From: Thiobacillus denitrificans
GTDB lineage: Bacteria > Pseudomonadota > Gammaproteobacteria > Burkholderiales > Thiobacillaceae
Length of the DNA: 64,000 nucleotides
Direction: 5' to 3'
Assembly: GCA_002403375.1 (NCBI GenBank)
Contig: DHHQ01000013.1
Span: 105,173 to 169,172 of the forward strand
A program made the translations under genes and the position numbers. The notes under the pieces are model-generated. The model saw only the letters and a list, made by a program, of their open reading frames with translations. It was not told where the DNA came from and made no database searches. This document shows positions 6,846-15,929 of this stretch, piece by piece. Numbering within the stretch: the first letter of the stretch is position 1; each line of letters begins with the position of its first letter.

Positions 6846-8900
6846 TTACTTCACCTTCATGCCGGGCTGCGCACCGCTGTCGGGCGACAGGATGAACAGG
6901 CCGGGCGCGTCGCCGGACGCGGCGAGCACCATGCCTTCGCTCATGCCGAACTTCATCTTGCGCGGGGCGAGGTTGGCGACCATCACGGTCAGCCGGCCGA
7001 CCAGCGCCTCCGGCGCGTAGGCCGACTTGATGCCGGCGAACACCTGGCGGGTGCCGAGCTCGCCGACGTCGAGCGTGAGGCGCAGCAGCTTGTCGGCGCC
7101 CTCGACGTGCTCGGCGTTGGCGATCCGCGCGATGCGCAGGTCGACCTTGGCGAAGTCGTCGATCGAGATCGTCTCGGCCTGCGCGGCCTCGGCGGATTGC
7201 GCGGCGTGTGCCTGCGCCTCGGCGTGGCGCACCGGCGCGGGGGCGGGGGTCGGTTCGAGGTTCTGCTTGTTGGCGTCTACCATGGCTTCAATGGATTTGG
7301 GGTCGATGCGGGTCATGAGGTGGCTGTATGCGTTGATGCGGTGGCGGATGAACAGGCTCTGGGCGTCGTCCCAGGCGAGCGGCGGGATGTCGAGGAAGGC
7401 CTCGACCTCGGCGGCGAGCTTTGGCAGCACCGGCTTCAGGTACAGGGTCAGCAGGCGGAACAGGTTGAGCGAGACGGTGCAGACCTCGTGCAGGCGGTAG
7501 ACCGCCGCGTCCTGCTTGGCCAGTTCCCATGGCTTCTCGTCGGCGACGTACTGGTTGGCGCGGTCGGCCAGCGCCATGATTTCCCGAAGCGCCTTGGCGT
7601 AGTCGCGCGCCTCGTAGTGCGCGGCGATCGCGTCGGCGGCGGCCTGGAATTCGCCGATCAGCTCGATGTTGGCGACGCCGTCGGCGAGCTTGCCGTCGAA
7701 TTTCTTGTGGATGAAGCCGGCGGTGCGGCTGGCGATGTTGATGAACTTGCCGACCAGGTCCGAGTTCACGCGCGCGACGAAGTCGTCGAGGTTCAGATCG
7801 ATGTCTTCCATCGAGCCGTTGAGCTTGGCCGCGTAGTAGTAGCGCAGCCACTCGGGGTTGAGGCCCTGCTCGAGATAGCTCGCGGCGGTGATGAAGGTGC
7901 CGCGCGACTTCGACATCTTCTGGCCGTTCACGGTCAGGAAACCGTGCGCGTACACCGCGGTCGGCAGGCGGTGGCCGGAGAACTTCAGCATCGCCGGCCA
8001 GAACAGCGCGTGGAAGTAGAGGATGTCCTTGCCGATGAAATGCACCAGTTCGGCCTTCGAATCCTTGCCCCACCAGGCGTCGAAGTCGAGACCGTTGTCC
8101 TTCGCGTATTTCGCGAAGCTCGCCATGTAGCCGACCGGCGCGTCGAGCCAGACGTAGAAGTACTTGCCCGGCGCGCCGGGGATCTCGAAGCCGAAGTAGG
8201 GCGCGTCGCGGCTGATGTCCCAGTTCGAAAGGCCCGAGGCGAACCACTCCTGCATCTTGTTGGCGGCCTCGTCCTGCAGCGTCCCTGACCGGGTCCACTC
8301 GCGCAGGAAGGCCTCGCAGTCGCCGAGCCTGAAGAAGTAGTGCTCGGAATCCTTGTGCACCGGGGTCGCCCCCGACACCGCCGACACCGGGTTCTTCAGC
8401 TCGGTCGGGCTGTAGGTCGCGCCGCACACCTCGCAGTTGTCGCCGTACTGATCCAGGGCGCCGCACTTCGGGCACTCGCCCTTGATGAAGCGGTCCGGCA
8501 GGAAGAGGTTCTTCACCGGGTCGTACAGCTGGGCGATCGTCTTGACCTCGATCAGTCCGGCGTCCTTGAGCGCGAGGTAGATCTTCGAGGCGAGCGCGCG
8601 GTTCTCGTCGGAATGCGTCGAGTAGTAATGGTCGAAGCCGATGTGGAAGCCGGCGAAGTCGCGCGTGTGCTCGTCCCACACGCGCTGGATCAGCGCCTCG
8701 GGGGTGATGCCTTCCTTCTCGGCGCGCAGCATGATCGCGGTGCCATGCGTGTCGTCGGCGCACATGTAGCGGCAGTCGTGGCCGCGCATCTTCTGGAAGC
8801 GCACCCAGATGTCGGTCTGGATGTATTCGACGAGGTGGCCGAGGTGGATGCTGCCGTTGGCGTAGGGCAGCGCGGAAGTGACGAGGATCTGGCGGGACAT
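6846..8900 (-). CDS. metG: methionyl-tRNA synthetase
   Basis: A 684-residue class I aminoacyl-tRNA synthetase that charges tRNA-Met. The HIGH motif appears as HLGH (residues 19-22), the KMSKS loop is KMSKSRGTF near residue 330, and a zinc-knuckle region with CPKCG and CEVCG lies around residues 140-165. The last roughly 110 residues, from DFAKVDLRIARI onward, form the tRNA-binding EMAP/Trbp111-like domain that dimerises bacterial MetRS. Length is usual for this two-domain type. An Ala/Glu/Pro-rich linker joins the two parts near residues 550-575. The start ATG at 8900 gives the canonical MSRQILVTSALPYANG start. Confidence 0.98.
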   Translation of the reverse strand: MSRQILVTSALPYANGSIHLGHLVEYIQTDIWVRFQKMRGHDCRYMCADDTHGTAIMLRAEKEGITPEALIQRVWDEHTRDFAGFHIGFDHYYSTHSDENRALASKIYLALKDAGLIEVKTIAQLYDPVKNLFLPDRFIKGECPKCGALDQYGDNCEVCGATYSPTELKNPVSAVSGATPVHKDSEHYFFRLGDCEAFLREWTRSGTLQDEAANKMQEWFASGLSNWDISRDAPYFGFEIPGAPGKYFYVWLDAPVGYMASFAKYAKDNGLDFDAWWGKDSKAELVHFIGKDILYFHALFWPAMLKFSGHRLPTAVYAHGFLTVNGQKMSKSRGTFITAASYLEQGLNPEWLRYYYAAKLNGSMEDIDLNLDDFVARVNSDLVGKFINIASRTAGFIHKKFDGKLADGVANIELIGEFQAAADAIAAHYEARDYAKALREIMALADRANQYVADEKPWELAKQDAAVYRLHEVCTVSLNLFRLLTLYLKPVLPKLAAEVEAFLDIPPLAWDDAQSLFIRHRINAYSHLMTRIDPKSIEAMVDANKQNLEPTPAPAPVRHAEAQAHAAQSAEAAQAETISIDDFAKVDLRIARIANAEHVEGADKLLRLTLDVGELGTRQVFAGIKSAYAPEALVGRLTVMVANLAPRKMKFGMSEGMVLAASGDAPGLFILSPDSGAQPGMKVK

Positions 8901-8967
8901 GGGCGAGCCGGTTGGCCAAAAGCCGCCATTTTAACGCCTGCGCGCTGCGGCGTTCCCGCCGCGTCGG

Positions 8968-9570
8968 CTAAAAACGCGACCCGGGAAGCTTCAGGAACTC
9001 GACCTCCTCGGGCGTCGACGGACGCCCGAGGATCGCGTTGCGGTGCGGGAAGCGGCCGAAGCGTGCCACCACGTCGCGGTGGCGGCGGGCGTAGTCGAGG
9101 AAGTTGTCGAACAGCGCCCGCTCGTCGGCGGCGGCCTCGTGCGCCAGGGTTTCGAACAGGGCGACCGAGCGCTCCTGCATCGCGGGCGACTCGGCGTGCT
9201 CGAGCGGCAGATAGAGGAACACCCGCTCGACCGGCGCGAGCTGCGCGTCCTCGCCTGCGTCGAGCGCGGCGAGGCTGTGCGCCAGCGCCTGCGGGTCGGT
9301 GGCGAAGGCTTCGGGACGGTCGCGGTGGATGTGGTGCGGAAACTGGTCGAGCACGATCACCAGCGCCAGCCGGCCGCGCGGCGTCGCGGCCCACGGGTCG
9401 AGTTCGCCCGCGGTCGCCGCGGCGAGGGTGACGGCGAAGCGCTCGGCCACCGCGCGGTCGTTTTCCGGCGACTTGCCGAACCACAGCCGGGTTTGCCGGG
9501 CGGCGACTTCGCTTGCACGGCCGGGCGGGCCGAACCAGAAGTCGAGCACGTCGTCGGGCCGGGCGGCCAT
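8968..9570 (-). CDS. DUF924 family protein
   Basis: A 200-residue protein with the hallmarks of the DUF924 family: an N-terminal VLDFWFG, the central LALVIVLDQFPHHIHRDRPEAFATD and a C-terminal HRDVVARFGRFPHRNAILGR. The family is helical, TPR-like and has no agreed function; some relatives are annotated as transmembrane or TPR-like proteins. I see no signal peptide, so it should be cytoplasmic. The start at 9570 is chosen because the open frame upstream of it is antisense or overlaps the CDGSH gene. It begins nine bases after the CDGSH gene's stop, so the two are probably co-transcribed. Confidence 0.88.
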   Translation of the reverse strand: MAARPDDVLDFWFGPPGRASEVAARQTRLWFGKSPENDRAVAERFAVTLAAATAGELDPWAATPRGRLALVIVLDQFPHHIHRDRPEAFATDPQALAHSLAALDAGEDAQLAPVERVFLYLPLEHAESPAMQERSVALFETLAHEAAADERALFDNFLDYARRHRDVVARFGRFPHRNAILGRPSTPEEVEFLKLPGSRF

Positions 9571-9578
9571 CGCGGCGT

Positions 9579-9830
9579 TCAGAAGATGTCGTCGGGGAGG
9601 TCGTTGTGCGCGCCGTCGCAGAACGGCTTGTCCTGGCTGTGCTTGCAGTTGCACAGCCACACCGTGGTCTTTTCCTTGAGGACGAAGGGCATCGGCTCCA
9701 GCCCGGTACCCTCGTGCGAGCCGTCGCAGAAGGGCTGGGTCATCGAGCGGCCGCACGAGCACCACCAGTATTCGCCGGGTTCGAGCTCGAGTTCGGCAGG
9801 ATTGCGGTCGTACACGACGGGTTCGGACAT
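9579..9830 (-). CDS. CDGSH-type iron-sulfur protein, two cluster motifs
   Basis: An 83-residue protein with two tandem CDGSH motifs, each of the form C-x-C ... C-D-G-x-H: C24, C26, C35 and H39 in the first, C60, C62, C71 and H75 in the second. Each should bind a redox-active, labile [2Fe-2S] cluster with 3Cys-1His ligation. Bacterial members of this tandem type are small soluble proteins of unclear role, possibly in redox or iron handling. The length fits and no membrane segment is seen. It is followed at once by the DUF924 gene. A gap of about 180 bases separates it from the exporter genes upstream; I see no other gene there. Confidence 0.92.
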   Translation of the reverse strand: MSEPVVYDRNPAELELEPGEYWWCSCGRSMTQPFCDGSHEGTGLEPMPFVLKEKTTVWLCNCKHSQDKPFCDGAHNDLPDDIF

Positions 9831-10012
9831 GGGGGGCTCCAGGGCAAAAGCAGGCATTCTAGCCGCATCCAGCGCTTTGAAATCCTTACGGTTTTTGTGC
9901 CCATTCGGGCGGCGGCTGCGACGGCGCCAGGCTTGCGTGCCCTGGACCGCCCGCGCATGCGAACGCGCTCGCGGCCGCGTTCCCCGCGCAAGCACGCGCC
10001 GGGCATCCCGAT

Positions 10013-11176
10013 TCACGCCATCGTTGCCAGGGTCTTGCGGAAGCGCGCCAGGGAGAAGGCGAAGAAGACCATGCCGATCGCGGCCAGGCTGGCGAGCTGG
10101 GGCCAGACGACCTCGAGTCCCGCCCCGCGGAACAGGATGGCCTGGGCGTATTCGACGAAGTGCGTTGTGGGCGCGGCCTGCATGACGATGTCGATGATGC
10201 TGGTCATGCCTTCCCGCTGCTTCAATCCGCCGGCGGACAGCGTCTGGGCGCGGATCAGGCCGCCCGCGCCCGAGAGGATCTGCATCGGCAGCATGACCAT
10301 GAACAGCAGCAGGCCGAACTGCGGCATCGAGCGGGCGACGGTGGCGAGGAATATGCCAATGGAGCCGGTGGCAAACAGGTGCAGGCAGACGCCCGCGAAG
10401 AACAGCGCGAGCGAGCCTTCGATGGGGACCGCCAGCAGGCCGCGCACCATCAGGTTCAGCGACAGCGCCGACCCTGCCAGTACGACGAATGCCATGGCCC
10501 AGACCTTGCTCGCCATGATCTCGAAAGGCGTGACGGGCATCGCCAGCACGTGTTCCACGGTGCCGTGCTCGCGCTCGCGGATCAGGGCCGCGCCGGTGAG
10601 CACGATCGAGAGCATGGTGATCGCGGTGATCACCTCCATGATGCTGCCGAACCAGATCTTGTCGAGCTCCGGGTTGAACTCTGCGCGGAACACCAGCTCG
10701 ACCGGCGGCTGCGCGCTGGCCCGGTGGCCCCGCACGAACTCGTTCACTTCTTCGGAAACGATGGTCTGGATGTAATTGCTGCCGATGAAGGCCTGGCTCA
10801 TCCGCGTCGCGTCGACGTTGAGCTGTATCGCGGGACTGCGTCCGGCGAGGACGTCGCGCTCGAAGCCGGAGGGGATGTGCAGCGCGAAGGTGTCGAGGCC
10901 GGCATCCATCCGCGCGTCCATTTCGGCCGCGGTGATGAGTGCCGGCGGCAGGAAGTACGGCGGGTAGAAGGCGTCGCGGATGCGGCCGGACAGCGCGGAC
11001 CGGTCTTCGTCGACGACGGCGATGGGCGCCTTGTGCAGGGTCTCCGGCATGGCGGTCGCGGCGGTGTAGATGTTGACCGTGAGCGCGAAGGCGATCAGCA
11101 GCATCAGGATCGGGTCGCGCAGGAGGCTGTGCAGCTCCTTGAAGCCGAGGTGGAGGATGTTGCGCGCCGCACGCAT
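10013..11176 (-). CDS. yhhJ: ABC-2 type permease, YhhJ-like
   Basis: A 387-residue inner-membrane permease with ABC-2 topology: one N-terminal helix (about residues 20-40), a large periplasmic domain (about 45-175) and five helices in the C-terminal half ending in a charged tail. The IREREHGTVEHVLAMPVTPFEI segment is the conserved ABC2 cytoplasmic motif after the second helix. It is the last gene of a HlyD-RbbA-YhhJ operon, beginning two bases after the rbbA stop, and should form the second half-channel beside the permease domain fused into RbbA. The substrate is unknown; relatives are implicated in drug or protein export. Confidence 0.9.
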   Translation of the reverse strand: MRAARNILHLGFKELHSLLRDPILMLLIAFALTVNIYTAATAMPETLHKAPIAVVDEDRSALSGRIRDAFYPPYFLPPALITAAEMDARMDAGLDTFALHIPSGFERDVLAGRSPAIQLNVDATRMSQAFIGSNYIQTIVSEEVNEFVRGHRASAQPPVELVFRAEFNPELDKIWFGSIMEVITAITMLSIVLTGAALIREREHGTVEHVLAMPVTPFEIMASKVWAMAFVVLAGSALSLNLMVRGLLAVPIEGSLALFFAGVCLHLFATGSIGIFLATVARSMPQFGLLLFMVMLPMQILSGAGGLIRAQTLSAGGLKQREGMTSIIDIVMQAAPTTHFVEYAQAILFRGAGLEVVWPQLASLAAIGMVFFAFSLARFRKTLATMA

Positions 11177-11178
11177 GG

Positions 11179-13953
11179 CTAGTGCGCCTGTTTCCTGAGC
11201 AGCAGCGCGCCGAGGCCGATGAGCACGGGGAAGGCCAGCGCGAGCGGAACATAGGACGCCTTGAGGTCCGTGAACGTCAGCCCCTTGGAGAAGGTGCCGC
11301 GGGTGATGGTCAGGAAATGCGAGGCCGGATGCAGCTCCCCGATGAACCGGCCCGCGCCGGTCAGCGAGGAGACGGGCTCGATCAGGCCCGAGAACTGCAC
11401 GACGGGCAGGATGCCGAGCACGCCGGCGGCGAAGATGCCGGCGACCTGGCTGCGCACGAAGGCGGATACCAGCAGCCCGAAGGCGGTGGTGGCCATCACG
11501 TAGAGCAGGGCGGCGAAGGCCAGCGCCGCGAAGCTGCCTTTCAGCGGCACGCCGAAGATGAAGACCGCGAGCCCCGTCAGCAGCAGGAAGCTGATCATCG
11601 CCAGCACGACATAGGGAATCTGTTTGCCGAGCAGGAACTCCAGGCGGGAGATCGGGGTGACGTAGAGATTGACGATCGAGCCCAGCTCCTTTTCCCGCAC
11701 CACCGATAGCGTGCTGAGGATCGCCGGGATCAGGAACAGCAGCAGCGGGATCACCGTCGGCACCATGGCCGGCAGGCTCGCGACATCCGGGTTGTAGCGG
11801 AAGCGGGTCTCGATGGTGGCAAGGCCTGGTGCCGATGGGCCGTTGCTCTCGCGCGCCTTGCTCTGCAGCCAGTGCTGGTGCATGCCCTGCATGTAGGTGC
11901 GCACGGTCTCGGCGCGGCCCGGCATGGCGCCGTCGATCCAGACGCCGATCTGTACCGGGGTGCCGCGCGCGATGTCGCGGGCAAAGCCGGGCGGGAGCTC
12001 GAGCGCCAGGTTGATCTCTCCGGCGCGCAGTCGCCGGTCGATCTCGGCATGGTCGCGGACCGGCGGCCGCTCGATGAAGTAGCGGGAGCCGGCAAGATTG
12101 AGCGCGTAGTCGCGGCTCAGCGCGCTGTCGTCGCGATCGAGCACGGCAAAGCTGAGGTCCTCGACGTCCATGTTGATGCCGTAGCCCAGCACCAGCATGA
12201 GAAAGATGCTGCCCAGCGCGGCGAGCGCGAGCCGGATCGGATCGCGGCTCAGTTCCAGCGACTCGCGCCGGGTGTAGCTGAAGAGGCGGTGCAGCCGGCG
12301 CAGGCGCGGCGGCGCGGGGGCGGCCGGGGCGGGAGCCGCTCGAGCCGCGGAAAGCGCGTCTGCGGCTTCCCGGATGGTTTCCGGCCGCCGCGTCATCGCC
12401 TCCTCGAGGTGGCTGATGAACGCGTGTTCGAGGTCGGCTGCGCCGCGTGCCGCGACGATCGCGGCCGGCGTGTCGCTCACCAGCACCTGGCCGGCGTGCA
12501 TCAGCGCGATGCGGTCGCAGCGCTCGGCCTCGTTCATGAAGTGGGTGGAGATGAAGAGGGTGACGTTGTCCTTCCGCGCCAGCTCGATCAGCACGTTCCA
12601 GAAGGCGTCGCGCGCCACCGGGTCGACGCCCGAGGTCGGCTCGTCGAGGATCAGCATCTCCGGCCGGTGGATCATCGCGACCGCGAGCGACAGGCGCTGG
12701 CGCGCGCCGAGCGGCAGCGCGGCAGGGAGCGCGTCCATGATCGCGGTGAGATCGAAGCGCTCCGCCATTTCCTGCACCCGCGCCGCGATCCCGGCCTGCG
12801 GAATGCCGAAGAGCCGCGCGTGGATGATCAGGTTCCGCCGCACCGTCAGCTCGCTGTAGAGCGAGAAGGACTGGGTCATGTAGCCCACGCGGCGGCGCGT
12901 GGCGAGGTCGTGCGGGTCCACCTCCCGGCCGAACAGCCGCGCCTCGCCCTCGCTCGCGGGCAGCAGGCCGGTGAGCATCTTCATGGTGGTGGTCTTGCCG
13001 CAGCCGTTGGACCCGAGGAAGCCGAAGATTTCCCCTCGCCGGATCCGGAAGCTGACGTGGTCGACCGCGGTGAACTTGCCGAAACGCATGGTGAGGCCGC
13101 GTGCCTCGATCGCCGTTTCCTCCTGCAGCCGGGCCGCGCGCGGGGTGATCACCACGGGCCGGTAGCCCTCGCGCCGTGCCGCCGGCAGCAGCGCGATGAA
13201 GGCGTCGTCGAGCGTGCGGGTGCCGGCGCGCGCAAGCAGTTCGGGCGGCGTGCCGGTGGCGAGCACCTCGCCGTCGTTCATGGCGACCAGCCAGTCGAAG
13301 CGCGCGGCCTCTTCCATGTAGGCCGTGGCCACCAGCACGGTCATGGCCGGGCGGGCTGCACGGATGCGCTCGATCAGTTCCCAGAACTGGCGGCGCGACA
13401 GCGGGTCGACGCCGGTGGTGGGCTCGTCGAGGATCAGCAGGTCCGGGTCGTGGATCAGCGCGCAGCACAGGCCGAGCTTCTGTTTCATGCCGCCTGAGAG
13501 CTTGCCGGCGGGCCGCTCGGCGAAGGGTGCCAGGCCGGTGGCATCGAGCAGTTCGGCGATGCGCCGCTCGCGCTCGTGGCGGCCCTGCCCGAACAGCCGG
13601 GCGAAGAAGTCGACGTTCTCGAACACCGACAGCGTCGGGTAGAGATTCTTGCCCAGCCCCTGGGGCATGTAGGCGATGCGCGGCAGGAGCGCCTGGCGTT
13701 GCCGGGCATTCGCCATGTCCCCGCCGAGCACTTCGATGCTTCCCGACTGGATCGCGCGGGCGCCGGCGATGAGCGAGAAGAGACTCGACTTGCCGACGCC
13801 GTCCGGGCCGATGACGCCGATCATCCGGCCGGCGGGCAAATCGAGGGTGATCGCGTCGAGCGCGATCACGTCGCGGTAGCGCAGGCCGACCGCGCGCAGT
13901 CGAACAGCGGGCGCTGCGTCCGGCGGCGTCACCGTGCCGGCGCGCACGCTCAT
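11179..13953 (-). CDS. rbbA: RbbA-type ABC exporter: two ATPase domains fused to an ABC-2 permease
   Basis: A 924-residue fusion of two nucleotide-binding domains and one ABC-2 membrane domain. The first NBD has Walker A GPDGVGKS (residues 49-56), signature LSGGMKQ and Walker B LLILDEPTTG. The second has Walker A GSNGCGKT near residue 313 and Walker B MLILDEPTSG, but its signature is LPLGARQR instead of LSGGQ, a degeneration also found in E. coli RbbA. A Pro/Ala-rich linker (about 535-555) leads to the permease with its own periplasmic loop. E. coli RbbA was first described as a ribosome-associated ATPase, but this operon context argues for transport. It overlaps the adaptor gene by ATGA, so translation is coupled. 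Confidence 0.93.
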   Translation of the reverse strand: MSVRAGTVTPPDAAPAVRLRAVGLRYRDVIALDAITLDLPAGRMIGVIGPDGVGKSSLFSLIAGARAIQSGSIEVLGGDMANARQRQALLPRIAYMPQGLGKNLYPTLSVFENVDFFARLFGQGRHERERRIAELLDATGLAPFAERPAGKLSGGMKQKLGLCCALIHDPDLLILDEPTTGVDPLSRRQFWELIERIRAARPAMTVLVATAYMEEAARFDWLVAMNDGEVLATGTPPELLARAGTRTLDDAFIALLPAARREGYRPVVITPRAARLQEETAIEARGLTMRFGKFTAVDHVSFRIRRGEIFGFLGSNGCGKTTTMKMLTGLLPASEGEARLFGREVDPHDLATRRRVGYMTQSFSLYSELTVRRNLIIHARLFGIPQAGIAARVQEMAERFDLTAIMDALPAALPLGARQRLSLAVAMIHRPEMLILDEPTSGVDPVARDAFWNVLIELARKDNVTLFISTHFMNEAERCDRIALMHAGQVLVSDTPAAIVAARGAADLEHAFISHLEEAMTRRPETIREAADALSAARAAPAPAAPAPPRLRRLHRLFSYTRRESLELSRDPIRLALAALGSIFLMLVLGYGINMDVEDLSFAVLDRDDSALSRDYALNLAGSRYFIERPPVRDHAEIDRRLRAGEINLALELPPGFARDIARGTPVQIGVWIDGAMPGRAETVRTYMQGMHQHWLQSKARESNGPSAPGLATIETRFRYNPDVASLPAMVPTVIPLLLFLIPAILSTLSVVREKELGSIVNLYVTPISRLEFLLGKQIPYVVLAMISFLLLTGLAVFIFGVPLKGSFAALAFAALLYVMATTAFGLLVSAFVRSQVAGIFAAGVLGILPVVQFSGLIEPVSSLTGAGRFIGELHPASHFLTITRGTFSKGLTFTDLKASYVPLALAFPVLIGLGALLLRKQAH

Positions 13954-15023
13954 TGCGGCAGCTTGACCTGTAGACGATCAGGCCATGCGGCGCCGGGCTC
14001 GCTCAGCACGTAGGCGACGCCGGGGAGACCGGTCTTCACCTGGAGGATATGTTGCTTCAGCAGGTCGGGCGGGATCTGCGCGCGCACGCGGAACATCAGC
14101 TTTTCCCGTTCGTTCGCCGTCTCCACCGCCTTGGGCGTGAACTGCGCGACGTCGGCGACGAAGGAAACATTCGCGGGGATCACATACTGCGGCGCGGCAT
14201 CGAGCACGATGCGCACCTCGGTGCCGATCGCCACGCGTCCCGCCACCGCGGCCGGCAGGAAGAAGGTCATGTACACGTCGGAGAGGTCGACCAGGTTCAG
14301 CACGCGCCCGCCCGCGGGGATCACTTCGCCGGGGCGGGCCACGATGAACTGCACCCGGCCGTCACGCGGCGACTTCAGCGTCGTGTCGTCGATGTCGGCC
14401 TGGATGCGTTCGATATTGGCCTGCGCGGCCGCCGTGGATGATTGTGCGCCGGTGACCTGGGAACGCGCGCTGGCGATCGCCGACTCCGCCGCGGCGACCT
14501 GGGCGCGGGCAGCGCTCAAGGCGGCCTCGGCGCTCTCCACCCGCGCCCGCTCGTCGTCCACCGCCTGGGGGGAGAGGAAGCCTTTTTCGGCGAGCGCCGT
14601 CGAACGCTCCAGATGCGAGCGCGCGGCCTTCAGTTCCGCCTGGCGCTGCGCCACCACGGCCTGCGCCGCTGCCTTGTCGCTCTGGCGCTGCGCAATCTGG
14701 CTGCCCGCCGTGGTCACCGCGCTGTCGGCCTGCTGCAGTTGCGCTTCGGCCTGGCGGCGCTGGGCCTCGAGCACGTCGGTGTCCATCACTGCCAGGACCT
14801 GTCCGGCCGTGACGAATTCGCCTTCGCGCACGCGGATCTCCTCGATCCGGCCGGCGGCCCGGCTGGCGACGTCGATCTCGACGGCCTCGATGCGCCCGTT
14901 GCCGCTGACCAGCCCGGTCTCGCCGTCCTTGAGCCCGAATCGCTGCCAGCCGACCAGCGCCGCCACGCCGGCGGCCAGCACCAGTGCCGACCGGATCAAC
15001 CATTTCCTTTGTTGTGGGGTCAC
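13950..15023 (-). CDS. HlyD/YhiI-like membrane-fusion protein of the RbbA exporter
   Basis: A periplasmic adaptor of about 357 residues anchored by one N-terminal helix (about residues 9-27). After a biotinyl-lipoyl-like segment (SRAAGRIEEIRVREGEFVTAGQVL) comes a long Ala/Gln-rich coiled-coil hairpin, then the returning lipoyl half (SPRDGRVQFIVARPGEVI) and a beta-barrel. I favour a GTG start at 15023 because AAGGG lies at proper spacing upstream. An ATG at 15086 would add 21 residues with no good ribosome-binding site. It overlaps rbbA by four bases. It should link the RbbA/YhhJ inner-membrane complex to an outer-membrane factor, which is not in this operon; the two factors encoded at 20.3-23.3 kb are candidates. 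Confidence 0.9.
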   Translation of the reverse strand: MTPQQRKWLIRSALVLAAGVAALVGWQRFGLKDGETGLVSGNGRIEAVEIDVASRAAGRIEEIRVREGEFVTAGQVLAVMDTDVLEAQRRQAEAQLQQADSAVTTAGSQIAQRQSDKAAAQAVVAQRQAELKAARSHLERSTALAEKGFLSPQAVDDERARVESAEAALSAARAQVAAAESAIASARSQVTGAQSSTAAAQANIERIQADIDDTTLKSPRDGRVQFIVARPGEVIPAGGRVLNLVDLSDVYMTFFLPAAVAGRVAIGTEVRIVLDAAPQYVIPANVSFVADVAQFTPKAVETANEREKLMFRVRAQIPPDLLKQHILQVKTGLPGVAYVLSEPGAAWPDRLQVKLPQ

Positions 15024-15126
15024 CGCAATCCCTTGTTCGCTCGCGCCATTTGTTGTTAGCTGAATTCTGGGCCATTTGCCGGGCAATGACCAAGCGGCGG
15101 CGATGCCGTCGCGCCCCCGGCTCGGT

Positions 15127-15741
15127 TCAGGCCTGGGAGAGCAGGTCGTGGATCATGCGCCGGAAGGTCTGCACGACCACCTGCTGATCGAGGTCCGGAT
15201 TGCGGATGGCGCGGATCTGCAGGCCTTCGAACATCGCCGCGAGCGCTTCGGTCATGCCCGTGAGGGCGGCATCGCTGTCGCGATGGCCGGCCGCCTGCCG
15301 GAGGGTGCGCAGGGTCTCCTTGAGGCTTTCACGGCATTGCCGGTCGGCGGCGCGCACGATGTCGGCCACGTGCGGGTTGCGCGCGGCTTCGGCGACGATT
15401 TCCAGCTGCAGCGCGGCGTTGCCGGGGGCGAGGTTGGCTTCCACGCCCTCGACGGCGCGCTCGATCATCGCGGATTTGACGTCGCTCGCCGCGCGCAGTT
15501 CGGCGGTCAGCGTCAGCAGGCGGTCCAAATCCTGCGCGACGATGTCGGCGATGATCGCTTCCTTGTTCTCGAAGTAGTGGTAGATGTGGCCGGTGCTCAT
15601 GCCGGCCGCCTTGGAGATCTGGGCGATGCTGGTGCCGTGGAAGCCGTGCTGGCGGAAGCACTGCTCGGCGGCAGCGCGGATCTGGATGCGGCGCGCTTCG
15701 GCGCGCGAGGCGTCGGTGGGGAGGTCGGGGCCCGTTGGCAT
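15127..15741 (-). CDS. TetR-family transcriptional regulator
   Basis: A 204-residue repressor-type regulator. The N-terminal helix-turn-helix (about residues 34-56, containing TSIAQISKAAGMSTGHIYHYF) is a typical TetR DNA-binding domain, and the remainder should form the ligand-binding dimerisation domain. It is the first gene before the HlyD-RbbA-YhhJ operon on the same strand and is divergent from the RND pump operon, so it is well placed to control both. A 20-base near-perfect palindrome at 15809-15828 in the divergent region is a candidate operator. The inducer is unknown; pump-associated TetR proteins usually sense pump substrates. Confidence 0.94.
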   Translation of the reverse strand: MPTGPDLPTDASRAEARRIQIRAAAEQCFRQHGFHGTSIAQISKAAGMSTGHIYHYFENKEAIIADIVAQDLDRLLTLTAELRAASDVKSAMIERAVEGVEANLAPGNAALQLEIVAEAARNPHVADIVRAADRQCRESLKETLRTLRQAAGHRDSDAALTGMTEALAAMFEGLQIRAIRNPDLDQQVVVQTFRRMIHDLLSQA

Positions 15742-15808
15742 GCTTTTCTCCGGTTGGGGGGCGCAGATCCGGGACGACGAAAATCTTGCGCGTGAGCGAA
15801 TACTAATA

Positions 15809-15828
15809 TAGATTGAACATTCATTCTA
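15809..15828. promoter_or_regulatory. candidate TetR operator
   Basis: TAGATTGAA-CA-TTCATTCTA is an inverted repeat with nine-base arms mismatched only at one symmetric position. It sits between the divergent tetR (start 15741) and RND adaptor (start 15930) genes in an AT-rich stretch, over plausible -10 sequences. The size and symmetry fit a TetR dimer site. Confidence 0.6.
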
Positions 15829-15929
15829 GAATGGCCGTTCGATCCATCGGGTGGAGCGGTCCTATATTTATAGCTTTGTGCGGCCCGCCACATCTCGCGG
15901 GCTGTCGTGTCACTTCAAGAAGGCCATCC

